NCBI RefSeq assembly: GCF_016919385.1
Contig: NZ_CP070351.1
Coordinates: forward strand, 2,728,001-2,792,000
Length of the DNA: 64,000 nt
Origin: Gordonia sp. PDNC005
Lineage (GTDB): Bacteria > Actinomycetota > Actinomycetes > Mycobacteriales > Mycobacteriaceae
Direction of reading: 5' to 3'
The notes beneath the pieces are model-generated. The model was not told where the DNA came from. It made no database searches and saw only the letters and a program-made list of their open reading frames with translations. Position numbers and translations under genes: made by a program. Of the stretch, positions 46,117-54,693 are shown piece by piece. The first letter of the stretch is position 1. Each line of letters begins with the position of its first letter.

Positions 46117-47370
46117 TCAACGGGCCCGGACACCCATCAGGCCTGCCAATTGGTTGGCGAGCGGGTTGAGGTTCAGCTTGTCGGGATCACGCTTGGGCTT
46201 GTTGTCCCAGGGCTGCACGAAGTCAGGGTTCGACAAGTCGGCGTTGTTCGCGCCGCGCACCGCTGTCGGACTGCCGGTGGGCACCGAGCAGGCAGCCTTG
46301 GTGTTGAACGGGAAGTCGTCGTAGTTGATGTCGAAGTCGGGGTTGCGCGCCTTGATCTGGTCGATCATCCGCTGCGTGCTCTCGTAGCCGCGTGTACAGC
46401 TCGGCGGGTTCTCCGTCTCGAGGACGATGCCGAACCGGATTGTCCCTTCCGGCGACGACGTGGTCATGCTGCTCGCGGACAGGGACGACAGCATCGCGAA
46501 GGTCATGCCGGTCACGAACGACGCCGGTTCGATCGTGTCGACCGTCGTACCCAGTTGGTGGATGAGTTTCGTGGCGTCTGCGCCGTTGTCGTCGAGGAAC
46601 CTCGACAGCGTCGTCGCCGCACGGGGCCCGTCGGTGAGGATCCGGCGGATCGCCGGGTCGGACGACGCGAGCGTCGCCGCGACCACGTTGAGGTTCTTCG
46701 ACCACGACAGGATCTCATCCGACTGCTCAGCCTGTGTCGCCAGGACCGGACGCGAGTTCTTGATCAACTGGATCGTGTCGTCCAGGTTCTCGACGCCAGT
46801 CTGCGACAGCTTGTCCAGGGAGTCGACGAGCCGAGTCAGGTTGTCACCCTGACCGTCGAAGGCCTTGCCGAGTTCAGTGACGGCGATCCGCAGATCGTCG
46901 ACGGGGACCGTCTTCGTCAGGTCGATCGCCGACTGCGTGACTTCCTGCAGCTTCGGCGGGAACCGCACCTGCGACGCCGCGATACGTGATCCTTCATGGA
47001 GGAACGGTCCGTCAGCCGACGTCGGCTGGAAGTCGAGGAACTGCTCGCCGATCGCGGACCGGTTCGCCACGACAGCGAGGGCGGACGCCGGAATCTGTTC
47101 ACCACTGGACTCGAGGACCAGGTCGACGTCAACACCGTCTGCAGTCATCCGCAGATCACGTACACGTCCGGCGGCGACACCTCGATAGGTGACCTGAGCC
47201 TCCGAGAACAGGCCTCCCGCGTCGGGCATCTCCACCGTCACCCGGTACACGCCGACGCCCACCGCCTGGTCCATTCGGGCGTACCGAATGCCGCCGTACA
47301 CCGACGCCACCAGCCCCAACAGGACAACAACGATGAGCTGGATCTTCACTAGACGACTGAGCGGTGGCAT
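46117..47370 (-). CDS. orphan Mce family (MlaD-domain) protein
   Basis: 417 residues. N-terminal anchor (about 8-28, IQLIVVVLLGLVASVYGGI), then the MCE/MlaD domain (V-T-V-E-M-P-D-A-G-G-L-F-S-E-A-Q-V-T-Y-R-G-V-A-A-G-R-V) and the long helical tail of mycobacterial Mce proteins. Mce proteins are substrate-binding parts of lipid importers normally encoded in operons with two YrbE permeases and six Mce genes. Here it is alone, closest in layout to MceF, so it may join complexes made by other loci. A palindrome at 47422-47438 overlies its likely -10 box. The gap 46034-46116 holds only the tRNA promoter. Confidence 0.88.
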   Translation of the reverse strand: MPPLSRLVKIQLIVVVLLGLVASVYGGIRYARMDQAVGVGVYRVTVEMPDAGGLFSEAQVTYRGVAAGRVRDLRMTADGVDVDLVLESSGEQIPASALAVVANRSAIGEQFLDFQPTSADGPFLHEGSRIAASQVRFPPKLQEVTQSAIDLTKTVPVDDLRIAVTELGKAFDGQGDNLTRLVDSLDKLSQTGVENLDDTIQLIKNSRPVLATQAEQSDEILSWSKNLNVVAATLASSDPAIRRILTDGPRAATTLSRFLDDNGADATKLIHQLGTTVDTIEPASFVTGMTFAMLSSLSASSMTTSSPEGTIRFGIVLETENPPSCTRGYESTQRMIDQIKARNPDFDINYDDFPFNTKAACSVPTGSPTAVRGANNADLSNPDFVQPWDNKPKRDPDKLNLNPLANQLAGLMGVRAR

Positions 47371-47421
47371 ACCGACCCTTCCCGGAAACAGTGCGGGCCC
47401 CGACTACCCCACTGTGCGCAG

Positions 47422-47438
47422 TGTAAACGTTGTTTACA
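47422..47438. promoter_or_regulatory. operator palindrome upstream of the orphan mce gene
   Basis: TGTAAAC-GTT-GTTTACA is a perfect inverted repeat. On the minus strand it overlaps a TACACT -10 box, about 45 bases before the mce start. No regulator gene is adjacent. The rest of the gap 47371-47572 shows nothing else. Confidence 0.6.
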
Positions 47439-47572
47439 TGAGGAAACGAGCCCCGGCACTCCATTCGTGATCAAGGATCTCCAATGTGACGTCATGTGAT
47501 GGTGCTCACTTCCGGAGTAGGGTGAGACTCACCAGTCCGGCCCGCCAGGACCGACCGAATCCAGGAGGCGAC

Positions 47573-47860
47573 ATGGCAGACCCAAACATCCATCACGAGA
47601 ACCACGGCAATCATCCGATGAGCCTGCTCGCGTTCGTATTGCTACTGGCCGGAGGCGCTCTGTCGGCGCTCTGGATCGTCACTCTCGCCGACCTTCCGGC
47701 AGGGCGGACGATGAACATCACCTACGGTGTGCTCGCCCTCGGGTGCCTGGTGTCGTCGGCGCTGATCTTCCGTCACCTCACCACTCACCTGCATCACTCA
47801 CCGGTGATGCCGGACAACACCCAGTCCGAGATCGACCGCTACCTCGGCAAGGTGCGCTGA
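47573..47860 (+). CDS. small two-helix membrane protein
   Basis: 95 residues from the ATG at 47573, set by AGGAGGCGAC. A His/Asn-rich N terminus is followed by two transmembrane helices (SLLAFVLLLAGGALSALWIV and MNITYGVLALGCLVSSALIF) and a short tail. No family recognised. Followed by a strong hairpin and convergent with the UPF0182 gene. Confidence 0.7.
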   Translation: MADPNIHHENHGNHPMSLLAFVLLLAGGALSALWIVTLADLPAGRTMNITYGVLALGCLVSSALIFRHLTTHLHHSPVMPDNTQSEIDRYLGKVR

Positions 47861-47880
47861 GACACACCTGACCGACAACA

Positions 47881-47916
47881 AAACCGCCGAGCCCCTGTGC
47901 AGGGACTCGGCGGTTT
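47881..47916. terminator. bidirectional terminator
   Basis: AAACCGCCGAG (47881-47891) pairs perfectly with CTCGGCGGTTT (47906-47916), followed by CGTTT. It lies between the convergent small membrane protein and UPF0182 genes. Confidence 0.8.
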
Positions 47917-47928
47917 CGTTTGGCCCGA

Positions 47929-50898
47929 TCAGTTTCCGGACGGATAGTCTGCGAGCGCGGCCTTCAGCTTCTTGAGCGCGTCGCCGATAGCAGCGAAGTC
48001 ACCGCTCTTCTGCGCAGCATCCATCTGAGCGACGGCGGCATCCAACGCGTCGACCTGCGCCTGTGTCGGCTCGGACTTGTTCGGCACGGACGGAGTGGTC
48101 GGCTTCTCGTCAGGTGCCTTCGGTTCCGACCCGTCCGAATCAGGCTCAGTCGCCGCCCCGGGGTCGATACCGACCTGCTTCAACGCGTCACCGATCGTCG
48201 GTGCCGCACCGATGCGGACCTGACCATCGACGGGTGACTTGTAGTAGGTCAGCATGCGGAAGACCTTCGGCATGGCCGAGTCACCCGCCTTCGATTCGGT
48301 GTACAACGGCTGAACGTACAGGACCCCGTTGCCGCCGACGGGCAGAGTCAGCAGGTTACCGAAAGTGATGTTCACCGATCCCTGGACGAGAGTGGTCTCC
48401 CTCGCGACGGCGTTCTTCATCGCTTCCTGTGCCTGCCGCGGGCCGACAGTCTGCGAATCAGTCGGAGTCGTCTTCACCGTCAACTTCCCGTAGCCCTCCG
48501 GATCAGCGCCGACGGTGATGTAAGCGGCCAGGTTCTGTCGATTGAGCGGAGTCGTGACGGAAGTCAGCTGGAACTGCGACTTGCCCGGAGTGTTAGGCGC
48601 AGCTGCCGTGAAGTAGTACGGAGGCTGCGGCAACTGGGTGTTGTCCCCAGTCGGATCGTTGGGGACGGACCAGAAGTTATTGGCGCGGTAGAAGTCAGCC
48701 GGATTGTCGACGTGGTACCGGGTGAGCAGCTGCCTCTGAAGCTTGAACAGATCCTCGGGGTACCGCATGTGGCTGAGCAGATCCTTGTTCTTATCCAGTT
48801 CCGATCGCGGCTTCACCGTGCCCGGGAATGCCTTCATCCAGGTCTTCAGAACGGCATCGCTCGTGTCGAACTGGTACAGGGTCACTTCTCCCGTGTACGC
48901 GTCGACGGTCGCCTTGACCGAGTTCCGGACGTACGACACCTCTTCGTCTGCCTGCTGGCGCGCCGTCTGGCCTGCGGACTCAACCCGCGAATCGGTTGTA
49001 GCCGCAGACAGCGACATCCGCTGCGCGTACGGGTAGTTCTTGAGCGTCGTGTATCCATCGACGATCCACTTGACCGAGCCGTCTGCCATGACCGCCGGGT
49101 ACGTCTTCGAATCAGTGGTGAGCCACGGAGCGACCTTCGACACGCGGTCTCGAGGATCACGGTTGTACAGGATCTTCGAGTTGTCGTTGATCGCATCCGA
49201 CAGCAGCAGATTTCGCTCGCCGTACTTGATCGCGTACAGCAGACGAGTTCCCACATTGCTCAATGCGACTCCCGAATCCGCGGTGTAGGTGTACGTCGAC
49301 GCATCGGTGTCGTACTCACGGTCCTTGCCATCTGCCGAACCCACGATGGCGTAGTCGGGATCGACGTTGGCGATCATCTCGCCGAAGTACACACGCGGCT
49401 GCTTCACCTGGATTGGCTGGTTCTTGTAGCCGGGCTGGCGGATCGACTCGATGTCGGAGACCAGGAACTTAGGCAGTCCACCACCGTCGGTGCCCGACGC
49501 CGCGTCAGTAGCCGGAGAATCAACGGTGTTCGCGAATGCTGCGATGAAGCCGTTGCCGTGGGTGAAGACCGTGTGCTTATTGATCCAGCTCTGCTGGTTG
49601 TCGTTGTACTTCCGGGGATCGAGTTCGCGCGCAGACACGATGAAGTCGCGCGACTGCTTCGCGCCGTCCTCCTGCACCGGATAGCGGTCGACTGCGAGCT
49701 GATCGGGGAACCCGTAGAAGTTCTTGAGTGACTGTCGCTGCACGAACGACTTCGCGACAACGGCGGGATCGAGCACGCGGATATTCGACAGAGTCGCCAC
49801 GTCAGCGTTGACCTTCGCCGGATCCGCGGGCGCACTGGTCCATCGGTCCTCGTACTTCACGTCGACGCCTTCTCGGATCCGATAGGCGTCTGAGGTGGCC
49901 GCAATGTTTCGACTGATGTACTCCGCTTCCTTCGAGTCGGCGCTCGGCTTGACGGAGAACTGCTCCATCGCGGCGGGCCAGATGACGCCGATGGCGAGGG
50001 CCGACAGCAGCATGAGCACCGTCGCCATGGCGGGGATTCGCAGATCACGGAGCGCCACCGCTGCGAAGAACGCGATGGCACACACGATGGCGATGGCCAT
50101 CAGGATGAGCTTGGAGGGCAACACGACGTTGATGTCGGTGTACGTACCACCGGTGAAGATGTCGCCGCGGCGGTCGCTGCTCAGGAGGTCGTACCGGTCG
50201 AGCCAGTATCCGACCGCCTTGAGGAGGATGAACACACCGATGATGACGGCGAGCTGCACACGTGCGGGACCCGACAGTCCACCACGTCGTCCGCCACCGC
50301 CGAGGCGCAGACCACCGAACACGTAGTGGGTGATCAGGTTGCCGACGAACGCGACGCCGACCGCGATGAACGCCAGATCGAGAATCAGTCGGATGAACGG
50401 CAGCGTGAACGCGTAGAAGCCGATGTCCATCCCGAACTGCGGATCCTTCTCACCGAACGACTCCGCGTGGATGAACGTCTGAATCGTGGCCCAGGACGCC
50501 TGCGCGATCAGACCTGCGACCAGACCGATCAACACGGCGGGAATCACCCCGGCGATCCAGGGACGCCGACCGATCACTGCGCGGTAGCGATCCAACGGGT
50601 CGCCGGGACCGCTCACCGGAGGGAAGTCCGGCCGTCCACGGTAAGCGGCGAAGAGTCCGCCGAAGACGATTCCGCCGACCACAATCGCCGCCACGAGGAA
50701 CGCGACGATCCGCGTCGTGATCATCGTCGACATCACTTCGGAGTAGCCGAGATCGGAGAACCACATCCAGTCGGTGATGATCGACACCACCCGCGGTCCG
50801 ATCAGCAGGATCAGCAGCAGCGCCACACCTATGCCGATCAGTATCTTCGACCTGCGGGACAGCGTCGGTCGACCAATCGGACCACGCACTCCAACCAC
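47929..50898 (-). CDS. UPF0182 family large membrane protein
   Basis: 989 residues from GTG at 50898, chosen for the AGGAG site upstream; an earlier in-frame ATG exists at 50940. About seven transmembrane helices fill the first third. A large extracytoplasmic region follows and ends in an acidic, Pro-rich tail and a Q-M-D-A-A-Q-K-S-G-D-F helix. Actinobacterial UPF0182 proteins are conserved but uncharacterised. It reads divergently from the PPA1309 family gene; M. tuberculosis Rv3193c is, as I recall, its counterpart at the same place. Confidence 0.9.
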   Translation of the reverse strand: MVGVRGPIGRPTLSRRSKILIGIGVALLLILLIGPRVVSIITDWMWFSDLGYSEVMSTMITTRIVAFLVAAIVVGGIVFGGLFAAYRGRPDFPPVSGPGDPLDRYRAVIGRRPWIAGVIPAVLIGLVAGLIAQASWATIQTFIHAESFGEKDPQFGMDIGFYAFTLPFIRLILDLAFIAVGVAFVGNLITHYVFGGLRLGGGGRRGGLSGPARVQLAVIIGVFILLKAVGYWLDRYDLLSSDRRGDIFTGGTYTDINVVLPSKLILMAIAIVCAIAFFAAVALRDLRIPAMATVLMLLSALAIGVIWPAAMEQFSVKPSADSKEAEYISRNIAATSDAYRIREGVDVKYEDRWTSAPADPAKVNADVATLSNIRVLDPAVVAKSFVQRQSLKNFYGFPDQLAVDRYPVQEDGAKQSRDFIVSARELDPRKYNDNQQSWINKHTVFTHGNGFIAAFANTVDSPATDAASGTDGGGLPKFLVSDIESIRQPGYKNQPIQVKQPRVYFGEMIANVDPDYAIVGSADGKDREYDTDASTYTYTADSGVALSNVGTRLLYAIKYGERNLLLSDAINDNSKILYNRDPRDRVSKVAPWLTTDSKTYPAVMADGSVKWIVDGYTTLKNYPYAQRMSLSAATTDSRVESAGQTARQQADEEVSYVRNSVKATVDAYTGEVTLYQFDTSDAVLKTWMKAFPGTVKPRSELDKNKDLLSHMRYPEDLFKLQRQLLTRYHVDNPADFYRANNFWSVPNDPTGDNTQLPQPPYYFTAAAPNTPGKSQFQLTSVTTPLNRQNLAAYITVGADPEGYGKLTVKTTPTDSQTVGPRQAQEAMKNAVARETTLVQGSVNITFGNLLTLPVGGNGVLYVQPLYTESKAGDSAMPKVFRMLTYYKSPVDGQVRIGAAPTIGDALKQVGIDPGAATEPDSDGSEPKAPDEKPTTPSVPNKSEPTQAQVDALDAAVAQMDAAQKSGDFAAIGDALKKLKAALADYPSGN

Positions 50899-51020
50899 GT
50901 TATTTTCTCCTGTTTCGTGAATAATCGCCGGAGCAGGCACCGGCTACCTCACCCACAGTACTGATCGCAGCGACGGCCACTGACTTCTCCACGGACCTCA
51001 CGACCTGTGACAATGGGGCG

Positions 51021-51584
51021 GTGACCTTCCCGCAGCAGCAGCAGAACTTCTCGCAAGCCGACCTCGGCAACGCTCTCGCACAATGCGCCGGGTACGCGGC
51101 AGCGGCGCCCTGGGGATCACCGGCGACGCTGTTCGCGCTGGTCCCCACATCGTTTCTGGCATTGCAGGCACCCGATCTGATCGATCCGGACGACGATTCG
51201 CCACTGAGCCCTGTCGTTCAGGAGACCTCCGACGGCGACCTCGAAAAACTGTTGACCACCGTCACATGGCCTGAGGCCGTCGTCGGATGCGCGGTCGTCA
51301 CCGAGATCACCGTCCTGCCCCCGGATGCCGAATCGGCGCTGGATGAAGCCTTCGAGCCTCTCTTGGCCGACCCCGACGCGGCGGATGCGGCAGCCCGCGA
51401 CGCCGCACAGCGCCACCCCGAACGCCGCGAGGCGCGACTGATCGCCGGCGTGCTCCGGACCGGTCAGCGGCTGGCACTGCTGTCGCTGCGGGCGACCGAC
51501 GACGAACCGCACTCCGAATCAGACTTGCGGACCCATCCGACACTCGCGCCGAACGTCCTGGACGCCCTCGCCTCGACGTTCTGA
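51021..51584 (+). CDS. PPA1309 family protein
   Basis: 187 residues. The sequence W-G-S-P-A-T-L-F-A-L-V-P-T, W-P-E-A-V-V-G-C-A-V-V-T-E and R-L-I-A-G-V-L-R-T-G-Q matches the PPA1309 family, a small conserved actinobacterial protein of unknown function commonly next to the Lon-like PDZ protease and UPF0182 genes. GTG start with GACAAT six bases upstream (leaderless). Soluble, no membrane segment. Confidence 0.8.
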   Translation: MTFPQQQQNFSQADLGNALAQCAGYAAAAPWGSPATLFALVPTSFLALQAPDLIDPDDDSPLSPVVQETSDGDLEKLLTTVTWPEAVVGCAVVTEITVLPPDAESALDEAFEPLLADPDAADAAARDAAQRHPERREARLIAGVLRTGQRLALLSLRATDDEPHSESDLRTHPTLAPNVLDALASTF

Positions 51585-51659
51585 CCCGACGATTCGGGAC
51601 AGATTTCCCGAAGTGTCTTCCGGCGCCCCACTTCTATCGATAGCGTCTGCTCCATTTAC

Positions 51660-51675
51660 TTGATCGAACGATCAA
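51660..51675. promoter_or_regulatory. operator palindrome before the YhgE/Pip gene
   Basis: TTGATCG-AA-CGATCAA, 7-bp arms, ends 6 bases before the GTG start and would overlap the transcription start or ribosome-loading region. A TetR-type repressor is the usual partner; none is adjacent. Confidence 0.5.
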
Positions 51676-51681
51676 CTGGGA

Positions 51682-53556
51682 GTGGACGTGACATTCGAAG
51701 ATCCGGCGACACAAGAGCCCGCGCCGAGCAGACCGTGGCATGACAGCCGCATTCGACGAGCATTGCTGGCGATCGTCGTGACGGTGCCGCTGGTGTTCGC
51801 AGCCGTCTTCATGTGGGCGATGTGGGATCCGACCGACACTCTCGAAGACATGCCGGTCGCCCTGGTCAACAACGACATCCCCGCCGGAGCAGGCGCCGAC
51901 CGCCTCGCGGCCGGCGACGAAGTGGCCAAGACTCTGCTCGACTCGGGCGCGCTCAAGTTCGACGCAGTCGACTCCGCCACCGCCAATGCCGGGCTCGCCG
52001 CAGGGGACTACTACTTCGTCGTCTCGATCCCGAGCAACTTCAGCACCACCCTGTCCGGCATCGGCGGTAAGACCACCGCACCCGCGCTCATCTCGGTCAC
52101 CTACAACGACAACAACACACTCCTCGCGTCGAGCATCGGCGACAGTGTGATGACCGCGATCCGGGCCGAAGTCGTCAAAGGGACCGCAGGAAGCAGCGTC
52201 AAGACCGTCGTCGCAGGTCTCGACGAGTTGAGCTCGGGGATCCGGGAGGCCGCGACCGGTTCCGGACAGTTGCACGACGGAACGAGCGAACTGTCCGCAG
52301 GTGCCTCTGAACTGGCGAAGGGCCTGCAGAACGAACTCGTCCCCGGCACCGCCGAAGCCGCCGACGGTGGACGCCAATTGGCCGACGGCACGGGCCAGTT
52401 GTCCTCCGGGCTCACCGAGCTGCAGGCCGGCACCGATGAACTCGGCGCCGGAGCAACCGAACTGGCCGACGGAATCGAATCCATCGTCGGCGGCGTGGAC
52501 GCGAAAGGAATCGCCGCACAACTCGCTGCGCTCAAACGTGCACTCCCAAACGATCCGTCCCTGCGCGGCCTGATCGACGAACTCACCGGCGTCGTTGACG
52601 GTCTGGCGCAACTCTCCTCGGGCAGCCGCGAGATCGCGAACCAGCTCACCGATCCCAACGCCGACTACCGGTCGGGCGTCAACCAGCTCGTGGCCGGCTC
52701 GGCCGAACTCAACAGCGGCGCGAACGAACTGAGCGCCGGACTCGGCGAACTCAACGCGGGTGCGCAGGAGGCGGCGACCGGTGCCGCGCAACTCGCCGAC
52801 GGCGCGAATCAGCTCGACGCGGGCGCAGGCGAGCTGTCGGCAGGCCTGTCCGACGGTGCCCGACAGGCGCCCGAACTGGGCGACGACGTCGCGCAACAGT
52901 CACTGGCCGATCTGCTCGCAACCCCGGTGGACACCAAGGCGTCGAACCTCGCCGCAGCCCAATTCAACGGACCCGGAGCAGCACCGCTGTTGCTGGTCCT
53001 GCTGACTGCGCTCGTCCCGCTGATCGTTTTCATGTGCTGCAAGCCACTTCGCGCCTCCGCGAGCCAGCCCCGCCGCATGAACCTGCACACCTGGCTCCGC
53101 CGAGTCGCATTCGTGGGTGGAGTCAGCCTTCTCGCGAGTGCCGCGTGCACGGCGGCGGTGTGGGTGGCCCTCAGCCCGTCACCTGATCCCGCCGAGTTGG
53201 GCAAGACACTGCTGATGGTGGCCGCCGCAACCCTCATGCACACAGCGGTCATCGCCGTCATGTTCGCGATCGGCGGCTACGTCGTCGGAGCGGTGACCGC
53301 GCTGGCCGGGATCATGCTGCAGATGTTCACCTTCGGCGGCGTCTGGATGATCGAGACCGTTCCGGGACTGCTGAAATGGCTTAACCCGGTCATGCCGATG
53401 ACCTACGTCCGAGACGGATTCATCAGCTCGTTCAACGGTTCCCCCGGCTTCTGGACCGCGCTCGTGATCGTGGTCTGCATCGGGCTCGTCGCGACCGGCG
53501 TCCACCTGCTGCTGGTCCGTGAACGTGCACCGCGGGCGAGTTCACAGCCAGCCTAG
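51682..53556 (+). CDS. YhgE/Pip family membrane protein with heptad-like repeats
   Basis: 624 residues. One N-terminal helix (about 27-47), then an extracellular part whose middle (about residues 175-400) is a long run of A-x-x-L-x-x-G-x-x-E-L-type repeats (A-S-E-L-S-A-G-A-S-E-L, G-A-N-E-L-S-A-G-L-G-E-L). Five C-terminal helices follow. This is the layout of the phage-infection protein/YhgE family, exporter-like proteins related to ABC-2 permeases and RND/EsaA-like proteins. Start is GTG at 51682 or 51688; GGGAG favours the second. A palindromic operator lies just upstream. Confidence 0.87.
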   Translation: MDVTFEDPATQEPAPSRPWHDSRIRRALLAIVVTVPLVFAAVFMWAMWDPTDTLEDMPVALVNNDIPAGAGADRLAAGDEVAKTLLDSGALKFDAVDSATANAGLAAGDYYFVVSIPSNFSTTLSGIGGKTTAPALISVTYNDNNTLLASSIGDSVMTAIRAEVVKGTAGSSVKTVVAGLDELSSGIREAATGSGQLHDGTSELSAGASELAKGLQNELVPGTAEAADGGRQLADGTGQLSSGLTELQAGTDELGAGATELADGIESIVGGVDAKGIAAQLAALKRALPNDPSLRGLIDELTGVVDGLAQLSSGSREIANQLTDPNADYRSGVNQLVAGSAELNSGANELSAGLGELNAGAQEAATGAAQLADGANQLDAGAGELSAGLSDGARQAPELGDDVAQQSLADLLATPVDTKASNLAAAQFNGPGAAPLLLVLLTALVPLIVFMCCKPLRASASQPRRMNLHTWLRRVAFVGGVSLLASAACTAAVWVALSPSPDPAELGKTLLMVAAATLMHTAVIAVMFAIGGYVVGAVTALAGIMLQMFTFGGVWMIETVPGLLKWLNPVMPMTYVRDGFISSFNGSPGFWTALVIVVCIGLVATGVHLLLVRERAPRASSQPA

Positions 53557-53562
53557 GCTCGC

Positions 53563-54621
53563 TCAGCAGTGTGGGCGGGGCTTGTCCGTGCCCACGGTGC
53601 CGAGCGCGTCGAGCGCACCGGACAGCGTGTCGACCTTCACCAGTTCGACACCGTCCGGCGCGTCGGCCGCCGCCAGCGAGCAGTTGGCGGCCGGAACGAG
53701 GAACATCGTCGCGCCCGCGTCCTTCGCGGCACGGATCTTGTGGTCGATACCGCCGATCTCGCCCACCTTGCCCGACGGATCAATCGTCCCGGTGCCCGCG
53801 ATGAACTCGCCGTGCGACAGGTCGCCCGGAGTCATCTGATCGATGATCGACAGCGTCATCATCAGACCCGCAGACGGACCGCCGATACTGCCGACATCGA
53901 ACTTGATCTCCTTCGACGGATCCGCGGGAACCGACCGCATGGTGACACCGAGAAACGGACGATCCTTGTCGTCCGGCCGCGGCGCCAGGGTCACCGCCGA
54001 GGTCTGCTGCTTCCCGTCACGCACGAACACCACGTCGACGACGTCGCCGGGCTTGTGCCTCCCGAGAACTGCCGACATCTGCTCCATCGTCGCCACGGGT
54101 GCACCGCCCACCGACAGAATGCGGTCGTCGTCCTTCAAGACTCCTTTCGCCGGAGACTTGTCCGACACCGAGGTGACCCCGACGGCCGTCGGGAGCTTCA
54201 GGTGATTCCAAGCGGCGAGCACCGCGTTGTCCTCGGAACCCGACATCTGCGCCTGATTCTGCTGACGTACCTCATCGTCGCTCTGGTCCGGCGGGAAGTA
54301 CGACTCTCGCGGCTGCACTTCGTACGACGGCGACAGCCACTTCCCGAGCGCCTCGAACAGCGTGAGACCGTCGTACAGGGAGACGGTCGTCAGGTTGAGA
54401 TTGCCCTTCGGCGCCGGGTCCACTCCACCGACCACCTGCACCACGCGCACCTGTTTGCCCGACTCCTCGGACTGATGCATGCCCAGGGTGTTGACGGTCG
54501 GGCCGGGTCCGAGCGCGACGTACGGCACCCTGACCATCAGGCCGAGACAGATGAAGACGGCCAGCAACGCCACTGCGACATAGATCGTGATCACGCGGCG
54601 GCGGGTGAGGTTGCTCGTCAT
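53563..54621 (-). CDS. membrane-anchored PDZ-Lon-like protease
   Basis: 352 residues: an N-terminal helix (about 12-32), a PDZ domain (about 150-225: T-S-V-S-D-K-S-P-A-K-G-V-L-K-D-D-D-R-I-L-S-V-G-G) and a Lon-type proteolytic domain with catalytic Ser in G-G-P-S-A-G-L-M-M (about residue 249) and Lys in D-H-K-I-R-A-A (about 294). It is a secreted-side Ser-Lys protease, by position the counterpart of Rv3194c. TACCCT lies 7 bases before the ATG (leaderless). Divergent to the next gene with only about 70 bases between. Confidence 0.92.
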   Translation of the reverse strand: MTSNLTRRRVITIYVAVALLAVFICLGLMVRVPYVALGPGPTVNTLGMHQSEESGKQVRVVQVVGGVDPAPKGNLNLTTVSLYDGLTLFEALGKWLSPSYEVQPRESYFPPDQSDDEVRQQNQAQMSGSEDNAVLAAWNHLKLPTAVGVTSVSDKSPAKGVLKDDDRILSVGGAPVATMEQMSAVLGRHKPGDVVDVVFVRDGKQQTSAVTLAPRPDDKDRPFLGVTMRSVPADPSKEIKFDVGSIGGPSAGLMMTLSIIDQMTPGDLSHGEFIAGTGTIDPSGKVGEIGGIDHKIRAAKDAGATMFLVPAANCSLAAADAPDGVELVKVDTLSGALDALGTVGTDKPRPHC

Positions 54622-54693
54622 CTGGATCAGGGTAGTCGGCGTTGCGAGTCATGACCCGCCGGGAGGTGCACACATCCCGGTACCGTGGAGCAC

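Noticed and set aside
46034..47572. A full mce operon
   Set aside because: No YrbE permease or further Mce genes lie on either side; only one Mce protein is present.
51634..52896. A 420-codon open frame antisense to the YhgE/Pip gene
   Set aside because: Mirror of the A-L-G-E repeats; no ribosome site or domain.
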